The notes: a model not told the origin generated them from the letters alone. DNA of 64,000 bases from Anaerolineae bacterium (GCA_021296065.1 JAGWBD010000005.1:28213-92212); one strand, 5' to 3'; positions 16,419-25,030 are shown, counted from the first letter of the stretch. Made by a program: numbers and translations.

Positions 16419-17588
16419 ATGCGTTTACTCTTCAGTCTGTTTCTGGCTGCAGCCCTGCTCTTGCCTGCCCTGACTCTTGTCGCCCAGGAACAGGGGGGCA
16501 CAACAGAAGAGAGCGTTTCACTGGCCTCAATGGTCGCGCTGCCTGAATTGCTGGAACGCGCCGCGCAGGCCACCCGCTCCGGTGACCAACCGCAGGCCAT
16601 TCTCGATTACTCGCTCTTTCTGCTCTTCAACCCGACGCTTGGGCAGGCCTGGCATGGTCGGGGCCTCAGCTACCTGCAGACTGGCGACCTTGCCCGCGCC
16701 ATGGTGGATTTCGACCAGGCGCTGGAATTCAGCCTTGCGCCCCGGGACCAGGCGGCCGTGCTGGTTGACCGGGCCGAGGGCTTCCTGCGCCAGGAGCGTT
16801 TCGGCGATGCCCTGGCCGACCTGGACAATGCCATAGAGCTGTGGCCGGAGGAAACCTACGGACGCATGCTGCGTGCCCGCCTGCACGAACTTGAGGGCCG
16901 GCCCGGGGTAGCCATCGAAGATTACGATGAACTGCTGCTGCTGTTGCCGGAGAGATCTGACGTCCTGGTTGAACGCGGGATATTCCATCTTCGCCTCGGC
17001 GACCGGGAAGCGGCTGCGCGTGACTTCAACGAAGCCGTTGCCCTGTTTCCTGAAGACTCCTACGCGCGCCTGGAACGGGCGATTTTCCTGACTGAAGCAG
17101 GTGAATTTGAAGCAGCCCTCGCCGATATCGAGGTTGCCATGCAGCTGGATACCAGCAACCTGGGGCTGTATCTCTTTCGTGCGTCGCTCCTGGGGGACAG
17201 CGGGGCCCAACAGGAATCAGCCGCAGGCTATCTGCAGTGGCTGAACAAGATTCGGCTTGACACGATTCGGCAAAATGACCTGCTCGATCAGGGTGACGTC
17301 ACGGTCAGCATGGCGCCAGGGCGCAGCTACATCTTTTCCTTCGAGGGGAAGGCGGGCGACACGCTGACGGCCAGCGCCACCAGCCTGGTAAGTGGAGAAG
17401 TCGACTCGCTGCTGGTGCTAACGGATGCTGCCGGCGCGGCTCTCGTCGCCGACGATGACGGGGGTGGCGGGCTGGACGCCCGCATTGAAGGTTATGTGTT
17501 GCCGGCGGACGGCGCTTATCGCCTCATCCTCGGGCACGCCGGCGGCCCCTCGGAAGGGCCCCTGCGTGTGACTCTCTCGCTAATCTGA
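16419..17588 (+). CDS. Exported TPR-repeat protein with C-terminal beta domain
   Basis: The product (389 residues) starts with a signal peptide (MRLLFSLFLAAALLLPALTLVAQ). At least six TPR-like repeats follow, for example AWHGRGLSYLQTGDLARAMV and YGRMLRARLHELEGRPGVAI (about 45-275). It ends in a beta-rich domain of about 100 residues, with FSFEGKAGDTLTASATS and DSLLVLTDAAGAALVADDDG, which resembles the bacterial pre-peptidase C-terminal domain. It probably acts outside the membrane as a protein-binding scaffold. ATG 16419 begins right at the signal peptide; GTG 16413 is an alternative. The gene overlaps the convergent CNNM-type gene by 9 nt. Confidence 0.78.
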   Translation: MRLLFSLFLAAALLLPALTLVAQEQGGTTEESVSLASMVALPELLERAAQATRSGDQPQAILDYSLFLLFNPTLGQAWHGRGLSYLQTGDLARAMVDFDQALEFSLAPRDQAAVLVDRAEGFLRQERFGDALADLDNAIELWPEETYGRMLRARLHELEGRPGVAIEDYDELLLLLPERSDVLVERGIFHLRLGDREAAARDFNEAVALFPEDSYARLERAIFLTEAGEFEAALADIEVAMQLDTSNLGLYLFRASLLGDSGAQQESAAGYLQWLNKIRLDTIRQNDLLDQGDVTVSMAPGRSYIFSFEGKAGDTLTASATSLVSGEVDSLLVLTDAAGAALVADDDGGGGLDARIEGYVLPADGAYRLILGHAGGPSEGPLRVTLSLI

Positions 17589-18743
17589 GCGGGGCCCGCC
17601 CCCCTGGCTGCCCTGTTCCTCGTCCGCATCGCCGCGAATGGTGCCCTGCAGTTCCTGCTGACGCCGAAAGCGTTGATCGGCCAGTTGTCGCAGGTCCGCC
17701 ACCAGGTCGGATTCGTCCGTAATCTCCACACCAATCAGCGATTCGATCGCGTCTTCCATCGTCACGATGCCGGCCGTGCCGCCATACTCGTCAAAGGCCA
17801 GAAACATGTGCTCGCCACGCGCTGTGAATTCGTCCAGCACCGTGGCCACGCTCATGCTTACCGGCACCGGGTGTAGCGGACGCGCCATCTCCCTGAGACG
17901 CCGGTCGTGCTCGTCGCGGGCGGCCGCCATCAGCACCTCATTGCGCAGCACAAAGCTGCGCGCATCATCGGTGGACTGGCTGAAAAGCGGCATACGCGCA
18001 TAAGGCAGCACACGCTGCAGACGAATCACCTCGCCCACCGTCATGTCCTCCTGCAAGGCAAACATCACGGTCCGTGGCGTCATGATGTCACTGACCTGGG
18101 CTGCGCCCAGTCGCAGCAGGTTTGTAATAATTGCGTGCTCGCGTTGCTCCAGCGCCCCCTCACCACGGCTGATGCCGGCCAGCACTTCCAGTTCCGGCCG
18201 CGTGACCGTCGGTGACTTCTGGCGCGGTGTGAGCAGCCCGGTCAGTCGTTCAAAAGCGGTCACAAAGGGATAAAAGACGACGATCATGCCCTGGATGACC
18301 CAGGCGACGGGCAAGGCCAGCGGCTTCCAGTAGACCGCGCCAATGGTCTTGGGGATGATTTCCGAAAACACCAGAATCATCAGGGTCAGAACGATGGTGA
18401 CAACGCCCCAGAGTTCATCCCCAAGAAGCAGCGTTGCCTCGGCGCCGGCGCCGGCAGCGCCCACCGTATGCGCGATGGTATTCAGCGTGAGGATGGCCGT
18501 TATCGGGCGGTCCACGTTTTCCTTTTGCTGCTGCAGCAGGCGGCCGGCGCGCCGACCGGCCTGCACCTGGATCTCGATGTGCGAACGGGAGGCTGAAAAG
18601 AGCACGGCCTCGCAGAGCGAGCAAACGAAGGAGACGCCCAGCGCGAGCAGAATGTAGAGCAGTAGCGCCGGCAGCGACCCCTCTCCAGCAACGCCGGGCA
18701 GGGCCGTCGCGGCGTAAAACTCGCTTGTTTGGGCCGCTAACAC
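17580..18743 (-). CDS. CNNM/CorC-type membrane protein (DUF21 plus CBS pair)
   Basis: The 387-residue product has an N-terminal DUF21 transmembrane domain of about four helices (LLLYILLALGVSFVCSLCEA at the start, with ITAILTLNTIAHTVGAAGAG and EIIPKTIGA). A CBS-domain pair follows at about residues 205-330 (IMTPRTVMFAL, then FDEYGGTAGIVTMEDAIESL). Members of this family move or sense magnesium or related cations, and CBS domains bind adenine nucleotides. The C-terminal CorC_HlyC domain is absent, so the protein is a short form. GTG at 18743 is the best start available; it has only a weak GGAA upstream. Confidence 0.82.
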   Translation of the reverse strand: MLAAQTSEFYAATALPGVAGEGSLPALLLYILLALGVSFVCSLCEAVLFSASRSHIEIQVQAGRRAGRLLQQQKENVDRPITAILTLNTIAHTVGAAGAGAEATLLLGDELWGVVTIVLTLMILVFSEIIPKTIGAVYWKPLALPVAWVIQGMIVVFYPFVTAFERLTGLLTPRQKSPTVTRPELEVLAGISRGEGALEQREHAIITNLLRLGAAQVSDIMTPRTVMFALQEDMTVGEVIRLQRVLPYARMPLFSQSTDDARSFVLRNEVLMAAARDEHDRRLREMARPLHPVPVSMSVATVLDEFTARGEHMFLAFDEYGGTAGIVTMEDAIESLIGVEITDESDLVADLRQLADQRFRRQQELQGTIRGDADEEQGSQGGGPRSD

Positions 18744-18809
18744 ATGGTTTCCAGACTGGTCGTCGGAATGCGCACAACATAACAGCGAAGTATGTGACCT
18801 GCAAGCACT

Positions 18810-19520
18810 TCAGAGCGGCTGCCGTGCGGGAATGCCGGGTTGCCGCGGCCAGGCGCAAGGCGTAGCAGCCACCTTGTCAAGAATAACGAGATGATGTGTT
18901 TGCGCGACGCCGGGCAGTTGCAGGGTTTCCACCCGGTTTACCCGACCGCCCAGCAGCCCGATGGCGCGCGCGGATTCCTTCAACTCCTGGCGCGCGCTGC
19001 TGCCCTTCATGGCGACACACTGGCCTCCCACACGTGCCAGCGGCAACATGAACTCCGCCAGCACCGGCATGCGCGCCACCGACCGCGCCAGCACCAGGTC
19101 ATGGGCCTCCCGTTCCGCAGGCATCTGTCCCGCCTGCTCCGCCCGCGCGTGCAACGTGCGGACTCCTGTCAGTTCCAGCAAATCGACCAGGTGGTCGAGA
19201 AAGCGCAGTTTCTTCGCCGTGGCATCGAGCAGGGTCAGGTGCGTGCCCGGACACAAGATGTGCAGGGGCAGGCCTGGAAATCCGGCGCCGGTTCCCACGT
19301 CCACCAGTCGCATGCCTTTGCGCAGCGGGACGAATGCGGCGACAGAAAGTGAATCCAGGAAGTGCCGCACAAGCACCTCCTGCGGGTCGGTGATGGCGGT
19401 CAGGTTGACGCGCCGGTTCCACTGGGCCAGTTCGTCGGCGTGGCGTTGCATCTGAGTCAATTGCTGCGGCGAAAGCCGAATACCGAACAAACGAGCAGCC
19501 TCGTCCGCGAGTGCCTGCAT
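18810..19520 (-). CDS. rsmG: 16S rRNA (guanine-N7) methyltransferase
   Basis: The 236-residue product is RsmG (GidB), which methylates G527 (E. coli numbering) of 16S rRNA with S-adenosylmethionine. The SAM motif VDVGTGAGFPGLPL is clear, as are NRRVNLTAITDPQEVLVRHF before it and AKKLRFL after it. The start at 19520 is chosen because MQALADEAARLFG fits the family N-terminus; ATG 19532 is possible. TGGAGA just upstream does not decide between them. It is divergent from marR, sharing a narrow promoter region of about 90 bp. Confidence 0.9.
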   Translation of the reverse strand: MQALADEAARLFGIRLSPQQLTQMQRHADELAQWNRRVNLTAITDPQEVLVRHFLDSLSVAAFVPLRKGMRLVDVGTGAGFPGLPLHILCPGTHLTLLDATAKKLRFLDHLVDLLELTGVRTLHARAEQAGQMPAEREAHDLVLARSVARMPVLAEFMLPLARVGGQCVAMKGSSARQELKESARAIGLLGGRVNRVETLQLPGVAQTHHLVILDKVAATPCAWPRQPGIPARQPL

Positions 19521-19550
19521 GAAAAAGACCATTCTCCAGGGATGGCGCGC

Positions 19551-19559
19551 AGTGTAGCA
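19551..19559 (-). promoter_or_regulatory. Extended -10 element for rsmG
   Basis: On the minus strand TGC plus TACACT (-10 hexamer at 19551-19556) lies about 30 nt before the rsmG start. A matching TGC-TACACT on the plus strand at 19593-19601 makes a back-to-back pair. Confidence 0.45.
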
Positions 19560-19592
19560 CAGCCCCCGCAGCATGCGCGCGGGACGGCGTTT

Positions 19593-19601
19593 TGCTACAC
19601 T
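19593..19601 (+). promoter_or_regulatory. Extended -10 element for marR, giving a near-leaderless mRNA
   Basis: TGC plus TACACT ends 7 nt before the marR ATG. With a normal 6-8 nt gap the transcript would begin at or next to the start codon. No ribosome-binding site is present, which fits leaderless translation. Confidence 0.5.
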
Positions 19602-19608
19602 GGCCCCC

Positions 19609-20106
19609 ATGACCGGCCTTGAGCAAGACATTTCCACCTTCTGGACATTGCTCTTCGACATCATCACCGATGCCGAACAGCGCCTGGCCGCCCACATGGC
19701 CCATCACAATCTGACACCACCGCAGTTTTTCGTCCTGAAGACATTGGTCAATCACGAGGGTCATTGTCCAATCGGCCAGATCGCCCGCGAGCATCACCTG
19801 AGCCGCGCCACCATGACCGGACTCGTGCAGCGGCTGGAGAGTGCGGGCCTGGTATCCCGCCGTCGCAACCTCGAAGACGGACGCTCCGTCAGCGTCGAGC
19901 TCACGCCGGACGGGCAGCAACGCTTCGAGGCTGTGCGCGACGACGTCTTCGATCAGTTACAGGCGCTGCTGGGAATGGTCAACGACAGCGAGCGACAGGC
20001 CCTGATGTTCTTCCTGTCGCGTTATCTGGAACTGGTCAACCAGCTGTCCCCCGGCCCGGCGGCGCCGGATACGTCGCTACAGGACGGTCAGCATGGCGGC
20101 GGCTGA
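19609..20106 (+). CDS. MarR-family transcriptional regulator
   Basis: The 165-residue product has the MarR winged helix-turn-helix. AHHNLTPPQFFVLKTLVNHE is the support helix region, GQIAREHHLSRATMTGLVQR the recognition helix, and GLVSRRRNLEDGRSVSVELT the wing with the conserved Asp-Arg turn. It should bind DNA as a dimer and be released by a small ligand. Its 3' end overlaps the cNMP/PH gene by 14 nt, so it may autoregulate that operon. Translation seems to start leaderless at 19609. Confidence 0.9.
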   Translation: MTGLEQDISTFWTLLFDIITDAEQRLAAHMAHHNLTPPQFFVLKTLVNHEGHCPIGQIAREHHLSRATMTGLVQRLESAGLVSRRRNLEDGRSVSVELTPDGQQRFEAVRDDVFDQLQALLGMVNDSERQALMFFLSRYLELVNQLSPGPAAPDTSLQDGQHGGG

Positions 20107-21748
20107 TGCAGTGCTGCAGCATGTTCGCAGCGCAGACCTGTTTGCGTCGTTGAACGTCAGTCAGCAGGCCGCCATCGCCGCGGCCATGCAGGCCTTCCAT
20201 TGCCAGCCCGGTGACCTGCTCATGCAGCAGGACGAAGCGCTGCCAGGTCTGTTGCTGCTGGCCAGCGGCGCGGCGCGGAAGCAATGGCAGGCCCCCGACG
20301 GCAGCCAGCTGGCGGGCGCCGATTTGCTGCCAGGTAACTATTGTGGCGAAGAGGCGCTGTTTCGTCCCTTGCCGGCGCAGGAAACGCTGGTCGTCAGCGC
20401 GCCGGACACCTGGGTGCTGCTACTGACGCAGGAGGCATTACAGGGCCTGCTGCCACAGGACCCGTCCATCTTGCCCGCCTTGCAGCGGACATTCAGCCCC
20501 GTCGCGCAGGAGGTGGCCCTTTTCCGCGGCCAACGCCGCGGCGAACGCGTGATCACGCTGCGCCGGCGCCATCCCTGGTCCTGGGCCTACAAGGCCCTGC
20601 TGCCCGTGACCCTGGCCCTGGTGGCGCTCATCGCTGCCTCCCTTGCCGACAACACGACACTCACCCTGGCGCTGGTTGGCGCGGGGCTTCTCTTGCCCGC
20701 CCTGTGGCTGCTGTACCTTATGGCCGAGTGGCACAACGACTACCTGATCATCACCGACCAGCGCATTATTCGGCGCGAGAAGACGATCCTCGCCTTCGAG
20801 GAGACCCTGGCCGAATTGCCGCTGGAGAGCGTGCATGAGGTCAGCTTCGACATACCGAAGCACGATACCTTTGCTCACGTATTCGGTTACGGCACTGTCT
20901 TCATCCGCACCGCCGGGGATTCCGGCAACATGACCTTGCCGATGATGACCGCGCCGGAGGAGTTGCAGACCCTGCTGATGCGCAACCGGCAGGAATTTCG
21001 GCGCCGCTTGCAGGAACAGGCGCAGGCCAGCGTCGAGGAAAACATGGACGCCCTGATGGCGGGCGCGCCACTGTCGCCGCTGCCAGCGCCGCCGGGATTC
21101 ACCAGTCACGACGCGCCCGGTGTGTTCAGCACCCGCTTCAGCGACCCGCAGGGCAACGTCGTCTATCGCAAGCACCTCTCGGTCTGGCTGGGGCACATTT
21201 TCCCGCCACTGGTGCTGCTCATTGGCTCCGCCATCTCCCTGATAGTACAGTTGATGCCGGACGTGGCGCCGGACTTCGGCCTCGCCGGCCTGCTGGTAGG
21301 CGGAATCGGAGTCACCGGCGCGATTTTGTGGCTATACTGGTCGGACTGGGACTGGCGCAATGACATGCTCTTCATCGGCCAGACGACCCTGCGCATTATT
21401 CACCGGCGGCCCATGTGGATGCAGGACTACAACGAACAGTTTCTGCTGACCCAGGTGGACAGCGTGACCATCAATCGCAGCGGCCCGCTCAACACGCTTA
21501 TGGACCGCGGAGACCTGCTCATATCGCTGATCGGTGATGACCTGGGGGCAGAGCGTGACTTCAGCAAGGTCGGTCGGCCACTACGGGTGCAGGACGAAAT
21601 TTCCGGCCAGCGGGCGGCCGTGCTGGCGCGGCGCGAGGAGAGCGAGGCCCTGCGCCGACGTGAGGAATTCGCAACCTGGATCGACGCATGGCAGACGCGC
21701 CGGCAGCGTCAGGCGGGACCGCTGTCCCAGGCAGGCAATCCGCCATGA
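20093..21748 (+). CDS. Membrane protein with cyclic-nucleotide-binding domain and two PH-like domains
   Basis: The 551-residue product starts with a cNMP-binding beta barrel (about 10-135; LFASLNVSQQAAIAAAMQAF, then YCGEEALF in the phosphate cassette place). A helix pair follows (about 160-215), then a bacterial PH-like domain beginning at HNDYLIITDQRIIRREKT. Two more membrane helices (about 365-420) lead into a second PH-like unit, RNDMLFIGQTTLRIIHRRP. The mix of a cytoplasmic nucleotide sensor and membrane PH-like units suggests signal-dependent membrane organisation, but no enzyme motif is seen. ATG 20093 overlaps marR and the end overlaps def as ATGA, so the three genes form one operon. 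Confidence 0.75.
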   Translation: MAAADAVLQHVRSADLFASLNVSQQAAIAAAMQAFHCQPGDLLMQQDEALPGLLLLASGAARKQWQAPDGSQLAGADLLPGNYCGEEALFRPLPAQETLVVSAPDTWVLLLTQEALQGLLPQDPSILPALQRTFSPVAQEVALFRGQRRGERVITLRRRHPWSWAYKALLPVTLALVALIAASLADNTTLTLALVGAGLLLPALWLLYLMAEWHNDYLIITDQRIIRREKTILAFEETLAELPLESVHEVSFDIPKHDTFAHVFGYGTVFIRTAGDSGNMTLPMMTAPEELQTLLMRNRQEFRRRLQEQAQASVEENMDALMAGAPLSPLPAPPGFTSHDAPGVFSTRFSDPQGNVVYRKHLSVWLGHIFPPLVLLIGSAISLIVQLMPDVAPDFGLAGLLVGGIGVTGAILWLYWSDWDWRNDMLFIGQTTLRIIHRRPMWMQDYNEQFLLTQVDSVTINRSGPLNTLMDRGDLLISLIGDDLGAERDFSKVGRPLRVQDEISGQRAAVLARREESEALRRREEFATWIDAWQTRRQRQAGPLSQAGNPP

Positions 21749-22296
21749 CCGTGCTCGACATCATCCAGCCGGACAATCCGGTATTGCGCCGCAAGGCGAG
21801 GCGCGTCTCCACTTTTGACCGTCGCTTCCAGAAGCTCGTCGACGACATGATTGAAACGATGCAGGAAACGCATGGCATCGGCCTGGCCGCGCCGCAGGTG
21901 GCCGTCAGCCAGCGCGTGTTCGTGGCGCGCCTGCCGGACGACAGCGAAGAGGCGCGCGAGGAATTCGGCGAGCAGGCCGGCGTACTTTACGTCATCGCCA
22001 ACCCCAAGCTGGTGCGCGTCAGCAAGGAGGCCGAAGAAGGGGTCGAGGGCTGTCTTTCCATTCCCGGTTTCATCGGCGACGTGGAACGCCCGCATGCCGT
22101 CACCATCAAGGGCCAGGACCGTCATGGTGCGGCCCTGCGCGTCCGCGCCGAGGGCTGGCTGGCGCGAGTCTTTCAGCACGAACTCGACCACCTCAACGGC
22201 ATCCTCTTCATCGACATCGCCACGGACGTTCGGCCGATGGAGGAGGATGAAGAGGAAGAGGAGATTGGCGAGGAAAGCATGGCTGAAGCGGACTGA
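21745..22296 (+). CDS. def: Peptide deformylase
   Basis: The 183-residue enzyme removes the N-formyl group from new proteins. All three family motifs are intact: GIGLAAPQ at 44-51, EGCLS at 101-105 with metal ligand Cys103, and HELDH at 145-149 with the two His ligands and catalytic Glu. The C-terminus is a long acidic tail (MEEDEEEEEIGEESMAEAD), which is unusual but probably harmless. ATG 21745 overlaps the preceding stop as ATGA. Confidence 0.95.
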   Translation: MTVLDIIQPDNPVLRRKARRVSTFDRRFQKLVDDMIETMQETHGIGLAAPQVAVSQRVFVARLPDDSEEAREEFGEQAGVLYVIANPKLVRVSKEAEEGVEGCLSIPGFIGDVERPHAVTIKGQDRHGAALRVRAEGWLARVFQHELDHLNGILFIDIATDVRPMEEDEEEEEIGEESMAEAD

Positions 22297-22307
22297 TCGC
22301 GGCTGAC

Positions 22308-23255
22308 CTACAGCGCGTACTGCGCTTCCAGTTCGTCGTAGAGTTGGCGAAAGCTGCGCCAGCGACGATCGCTGACGGCACCCTCAGCCACCGCCTGGCG
22401 CACGGCGCAGCCGGGTTCGTCGCGATGCGCGCAGTTGCCAAAGCGACAGTCCGCCACCCGTGATGCGATGTCCACGTACCAGGCGTCCAGCTCCTCCGGC
22501 TCGATGTCCCACAGGTTTAGCGAGCGGATGCCCGGCGTATCGGCCAGCCAGGTGTCCGGGCCAAGGCGCACCAGTTCGCTGTCGCGCGTGGTGTGGATGC
22601 CTTCCTCACGCCGCCTGCTGATGGCCTTCACCTGACGTCCCAGGCCCGGTTGCAGCACGTTGAGCAAACTGGTTTTGCCAACGCCAGAGGGGCCGGTAAA
22701 GACCGACAGACGGCCGGCAAGCGCCTGCCGCAGTTCTCCTACACCCCTGCCATCAAGCGCGCTGGTGAGTAGCAGAGGATAGCCCATCTGCTCGTAATCA
22801 CGGAACAACGCTCTCGCCTGCGTGGGTTCCACCAGGTCCAGCTTGTTCACAACAATGCAAATGGTCTCAATGCCCGCGCTCTCGGCGGCGACCAGAAAAC
22901 GGTCAAGCAGGTTCAGGCCTGGCTCCGGGCTGGCGGCGGCGAACACGAACAGCGCCTGGTCGGCATTGGCGACGATGACCTGCTCGCGCGTGGCCTCGCC
23001 TGCGCCGCGGTTGCCGCTGGTGCGGGCGGCCCGCGCCAGCACGCTGTGGCGTTCAGCGACGGAGAGAATGGCGCCTTCATTGACGTCAACCGCTTCGAAG
23101 CAAACGCGGTCTCCGATGGCCGCCACATCCGAAGCGCTGGCTTCCTCGAGCAGACGACCGCGCAGACGACAACGGTACAACTCGCCCCCTTCAGTCTCCA
23201 CGTCGAAAAACCCGCTCAGGGCGCGGATCACCAGACCCTCGCGCGTCGCCTGCAT
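22308..23255 (-). CDS. rsgA: Ribosome small-subunit GTPase RsgA
   Basis: The 315-residue product is the circularly permuted GTPase that helps mature the 30S subunit. An OB-fold start (about 1-75) precedes the permuted G motifs: NKLD (G4) at 137-140, GPSGVGKT (G1) at 188-195 and DTPG (G3) at 239-242. The zinc site uses Cys270, Cys275, His277 and Cys283 in CRFGNCAHRDEPGC. The start at 23255 follows GGAGG; a longer reading to 23432 adds sequence unlike the family. It is convergent with def. Confidence 0.94.
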   Translation of the reverse strand: MQATREGLVIRALSGFFDVETEGGELYRCRLRGRLLEEASASDVAAIGDRVCFEAVDVNEGAILSVAERHSVLARAARTSGNRGAGEATREQVIVANADQALFVFAAASPEPGLNLLDRFLVAAESAGIETICIVVNKLDLVEPTQARALFRDYEQMGYPLLLTSALDGRGVGELRQALAGRLSVFTGPSGVGKTSLLNVLQPGLGRQVKAISRRREEGIHTTRDSELVRLGPDTWLADTPGIRSLNLWDIEPEELDAWYVDIASRVADCRFGNCAHRDEPGCAVRQAVAEGAVSDRRWRSFRQLYDELEAQYAL

Positions 23256-23294
23256 GTTCCTCCATTTCACTGCGGCAGCTGCCGCCATGCCCAA

Positions 23295-23303
23295 TGGTAT
23301 ACT
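23295..23303 (+). promoter_or_regulatory. Extended -10 element before the DsbA-like gene
   Basis: TGG plus TATACT lies about 70 nt before the GTG start at 23372. No -35 hexamer is obvious. Confidence 0.45.
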
Positions 23304-23371
23304 GATCACGACAACAGCGCACCTGCAAACACCCGCTGTCACGCTCGCGCCTGCCAGCCGAAAGGTCCAAT

Positions 23372-24172
23372 GTGAACGAAGTAAACGAGGCTCCGCCGCC
23401 CGCAGGGCAGGAGTCTGCCCCGCCGGTTGCACCCCCGCGGCGAAGTCAGCAGGTCGGTGTTCTGATCGTCGCGGCGTTGTTTTTGCTGCTGGGCTTTTTC
23501 GCCGGTCGCTGGAGCGGCGATGTGGAACGGGAAGAGACGCGCGCCTGGCTCAATGCGACCTTGCAGGAGGAATTTGCCCGCCAGGAGACGCGTCTGCAGG
23601 AAATGATGCTCGCGGCCCGTCCGCCGGCCCTGAATGACAGCAGCACACGCTTTTCCGTCAGCGCCGGCGAACGTCCGGCGCTCGGACCGGTGGAGGCCGG
23701 TGTCGAAATCATCGAGTTTGGCGACTTCAATTGCGGTTTCTGCGCGCGTTTCCACAGTGAAACTCTGCCACAAATCCGCGAACGCTATGGTGACCAGGTG
23801 CGCATCGTCTACCGCGACTTCCCGATTCTCGGGGAAACATCCACCGGGGCGGCCATCGCGGCCCGGTGCGCCGATGTCCAGGGCAAGTTCTGGCCTTACC
23901 ATGACCTGCTTTTCGAGAATCAGGGAACCCTGGGCGAGCCCGGTATTTTCCTGAATTACGCGCGCGCGCTGGACCTCGACCCGATCGCCTTCAACAATTG
24001 CCTGGTGGAACAACAACCGATCGAAAGCATTGCCGCCGACTTTCGCGATGCCCAGGATCTGGGCATCCGCGGCACGCCAGCCTTTTTCATCAACGGCCGG
24101 CCCCTGCTCGGCGCGCGTGAGTTCGAGGCCTTCGCCCGAATCATTGACGAGGAACTGGCAGCGGCGGGCTAG
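23372..24172 (+). CDS. Membrane-anchored DsbA/DsbG-like thiol-disulphide oxidoreductase
   Basis: The 266-residue product has a membrane anchor (about 28-46) and a short coiled linker. A thioredoxin fold with DsbA-type insertion follows from about residue 95. The redox motif is Cys121-Gly-Phe-Cys124 in FGDFNCGFCARFH, and the cis-proline loop is GTPAFFINGRPL. It should act outside the membrane, making or isomerising disulphides. The GTG start has AAAGG 7 nt upstream. The tRNA cluster follows in the same direction. Confidence 0.9.
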   Translation: MNEVNEAPPPAGQESAPPVAPPRRSQQVGVLIVAALFLLLGFFAGRWSGDVEREETRAWLNATLQEEFARQETRLQEMMLAARPPALNDSSTRFSVSAGERPALGPVEAGVEIIEFGDFNCGFCARFHSETLPQIRERYGDQVRIVYRDFPILGETSTGAAIAARCADVQGKFWPYHDLLFENQGTLGEPGIFLNYARALDLDPIAFNNCLVEQQPIESIAADFRDAQDLGIRGTPAFFINGRPLLGAREFEAFARIIDEELAAAG

Positions 24173-24214
24173 CCCGGTGGACGGGGTCGCTGGCCAGTGG
24201 TAGCATGGAGGCAG

Positions 24215-24289
24215 CGGGGTGTGGCGCAGTCCGGTCAGCGCGCGCGCTTTGGGTGTGCGAGGTCATCGGTTCGAATCCGATCACCCCGA
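24215..24289 (+). tRNA. tRNA-Pro (anticodon TGG)
   Basis: Acceptor CGGGGTG pairs with CACCCCG, followed by discriminator A. The D stem is GCGC/GCGC. The anticodon loop is TTTGGGT, giving anticodon TGG, and the T arm is ATCGG-TTCGAAT-CCGAT. CCA is not encoded. The next tRNA starts 4 nt on. Confidence 0.93.
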
Positions 24290-24292
24290 CAG

Positions 24293-24363
24293 GCGGGTAT
24301 GGTGTAATGGTAGCACATGACCCTTCCAAGGTCCTGGCACGGGTTCGAGTCCCGTTACCCGCT
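24293..24363 (+). tRNA. tRNA-Gly (anticodon TCC)
   Basis: Acceptor GCGGGTA pairs with TACCCGC, discriminator T. The anticodon loop CTTCCAA gives TCC, and the T arm is ACGGG-TTCGAGT-CCCGT. The outermost anticodon-stem pair is a T-C mismatch. CCA is not encoded. Confidence 0.93.
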
Positions 24364-24377
24364 CTTCCGACCGGCAA

Positions 24378-24449
24378 GGGACCATAGCTCAATGGCAGAG
24401 CAGTCGGCTCATAACTGATCGGTTCCTGGTTCGAATCCAGGTGGTCCCA
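24378..24449 (+). tRNA. tRNA with anticodon CAT (elongator Met, or Ile2)
   Basis: Acceptor GGGACCA pairs with TGGTCCC, discriminator A. The D stem is GCTC/GAGC, the anticodon loop CTCATAA and the T arm CCTGG-TTCGAAT-CCAGG. A normal G1-C72 pair argues against initiator tRNA. Elongator Met and lysidine-modified Ile2 cannot be separated by eye. Confidence 0.9.
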
Positions 24450-24467
24450 CTCAAACCGAACAGCGTT

Positions 24468-24944
24468 TCAGTCGCCGTTGCGACCGGCGGCGAATACCGA
24501 CAGCCATTCCTCAATTTCCTCGGGTGAACTTTGCGCGTGGGGGTTCTCACCGGGGTCCGGCCCTACCACCTGCGGCCGCTCCAGCAATGACGCAAATTGT
24601 GCGCTGTTGAGAGTCTGCAGGCGCCGGTGACGGGCGAAGCCCAGCACTTCGGCATCGGAGGTCACCACCGTCCAGGCGCGTGGCTCGGGCAGCTTCTTGA
24701 TGCGCTCGCGCAACACCCGGTCGGCGCTGGAACGCATGGAGGCAAATACGACCTGCACAGCCCGATTGGACAAGGCGGAGCGTCCTCCCGGCAAGCCGTG
24801 ATCGAAGACAACCGTACAGCCGCGACCCGTGCGCGCCGCGAAACTGCGCAGACGTTGCACCAGTTTTGCCTCGTCATCGGGGTCATCAAGGGCCAGATCC
24901 GGCAGCGCGCCGATGAGGTTGTGACCGTCGATGATGTAGCGCAT
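24468..24944 (-). CDS. NYN-domain (YacP-like) predicted RNase
   Basis: The 158-residue product opens with MRYIIDGHNLIGALPDLALD, the first acidic motif of NYN/PIN-like nucleases. It continues with CTVVFDHGLPGG, QVVFASMRSSADRVLRERI and a later VVTSDAEVLGFAR motif. These supply the acidic residues that hold the metal in YacP-type RNases. The start at 24944 has GGGAGGG upstream. It probably takes part in RNA turnover or tRNA/rRNA processing, and it is convergent with the tRNA cluster. Confidence 0.85.
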   Translation of the reverse strand: MRYIIDGHNLIGALPDLALDDPDDEAKLVQRLRSFAARTGRGCTVVFDHGLPGGRSALSNRAVQVVFASMRSSADRVLRERIKKLPEPRAWTVVTSDAEVLGFARHRRLQTLNSAQFASLLERPQVVGPDPGENPHAQSSPEEIEEWLSVFAAGRNGD

Positions 24945-24962
24945 GGTGCCCTCCCGCGAGTC

Positions 24963-24968
24963 AGTATA
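24963..24968 (-). promoter_or_regulatory. -10 element for the NYN gene
   Basis: TATACT on the minus strand lies 18 nt before the ATG at 24944, leaving a short leader that contains the ribosome site GGGAGGG. Confidence 0.45.
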
Positions 24969-25021
24969 GCGGCCGCATGAAAGAGACTCAACGGAGATTG
25001 CGCCTTTTGCCCGCAACAGGC

Positions 25022-25030
25022 TGCTATGCT
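25022..25030 (+). promoter_or_regulatory. Extended -10 element before the LysM/LTD gene
   Basis: TGC plus TATGCT lies about 40 nt before the ATG at 25071. AGAGG then precedes the start codon. Confidence 0.35.

Noticed and set aside
24215..24449. The tRNA cluster as an integration site for a mobile element
   Set aside because: No integrase, no repeated tRNA 3' end and no shift in base composition is visible on either side.
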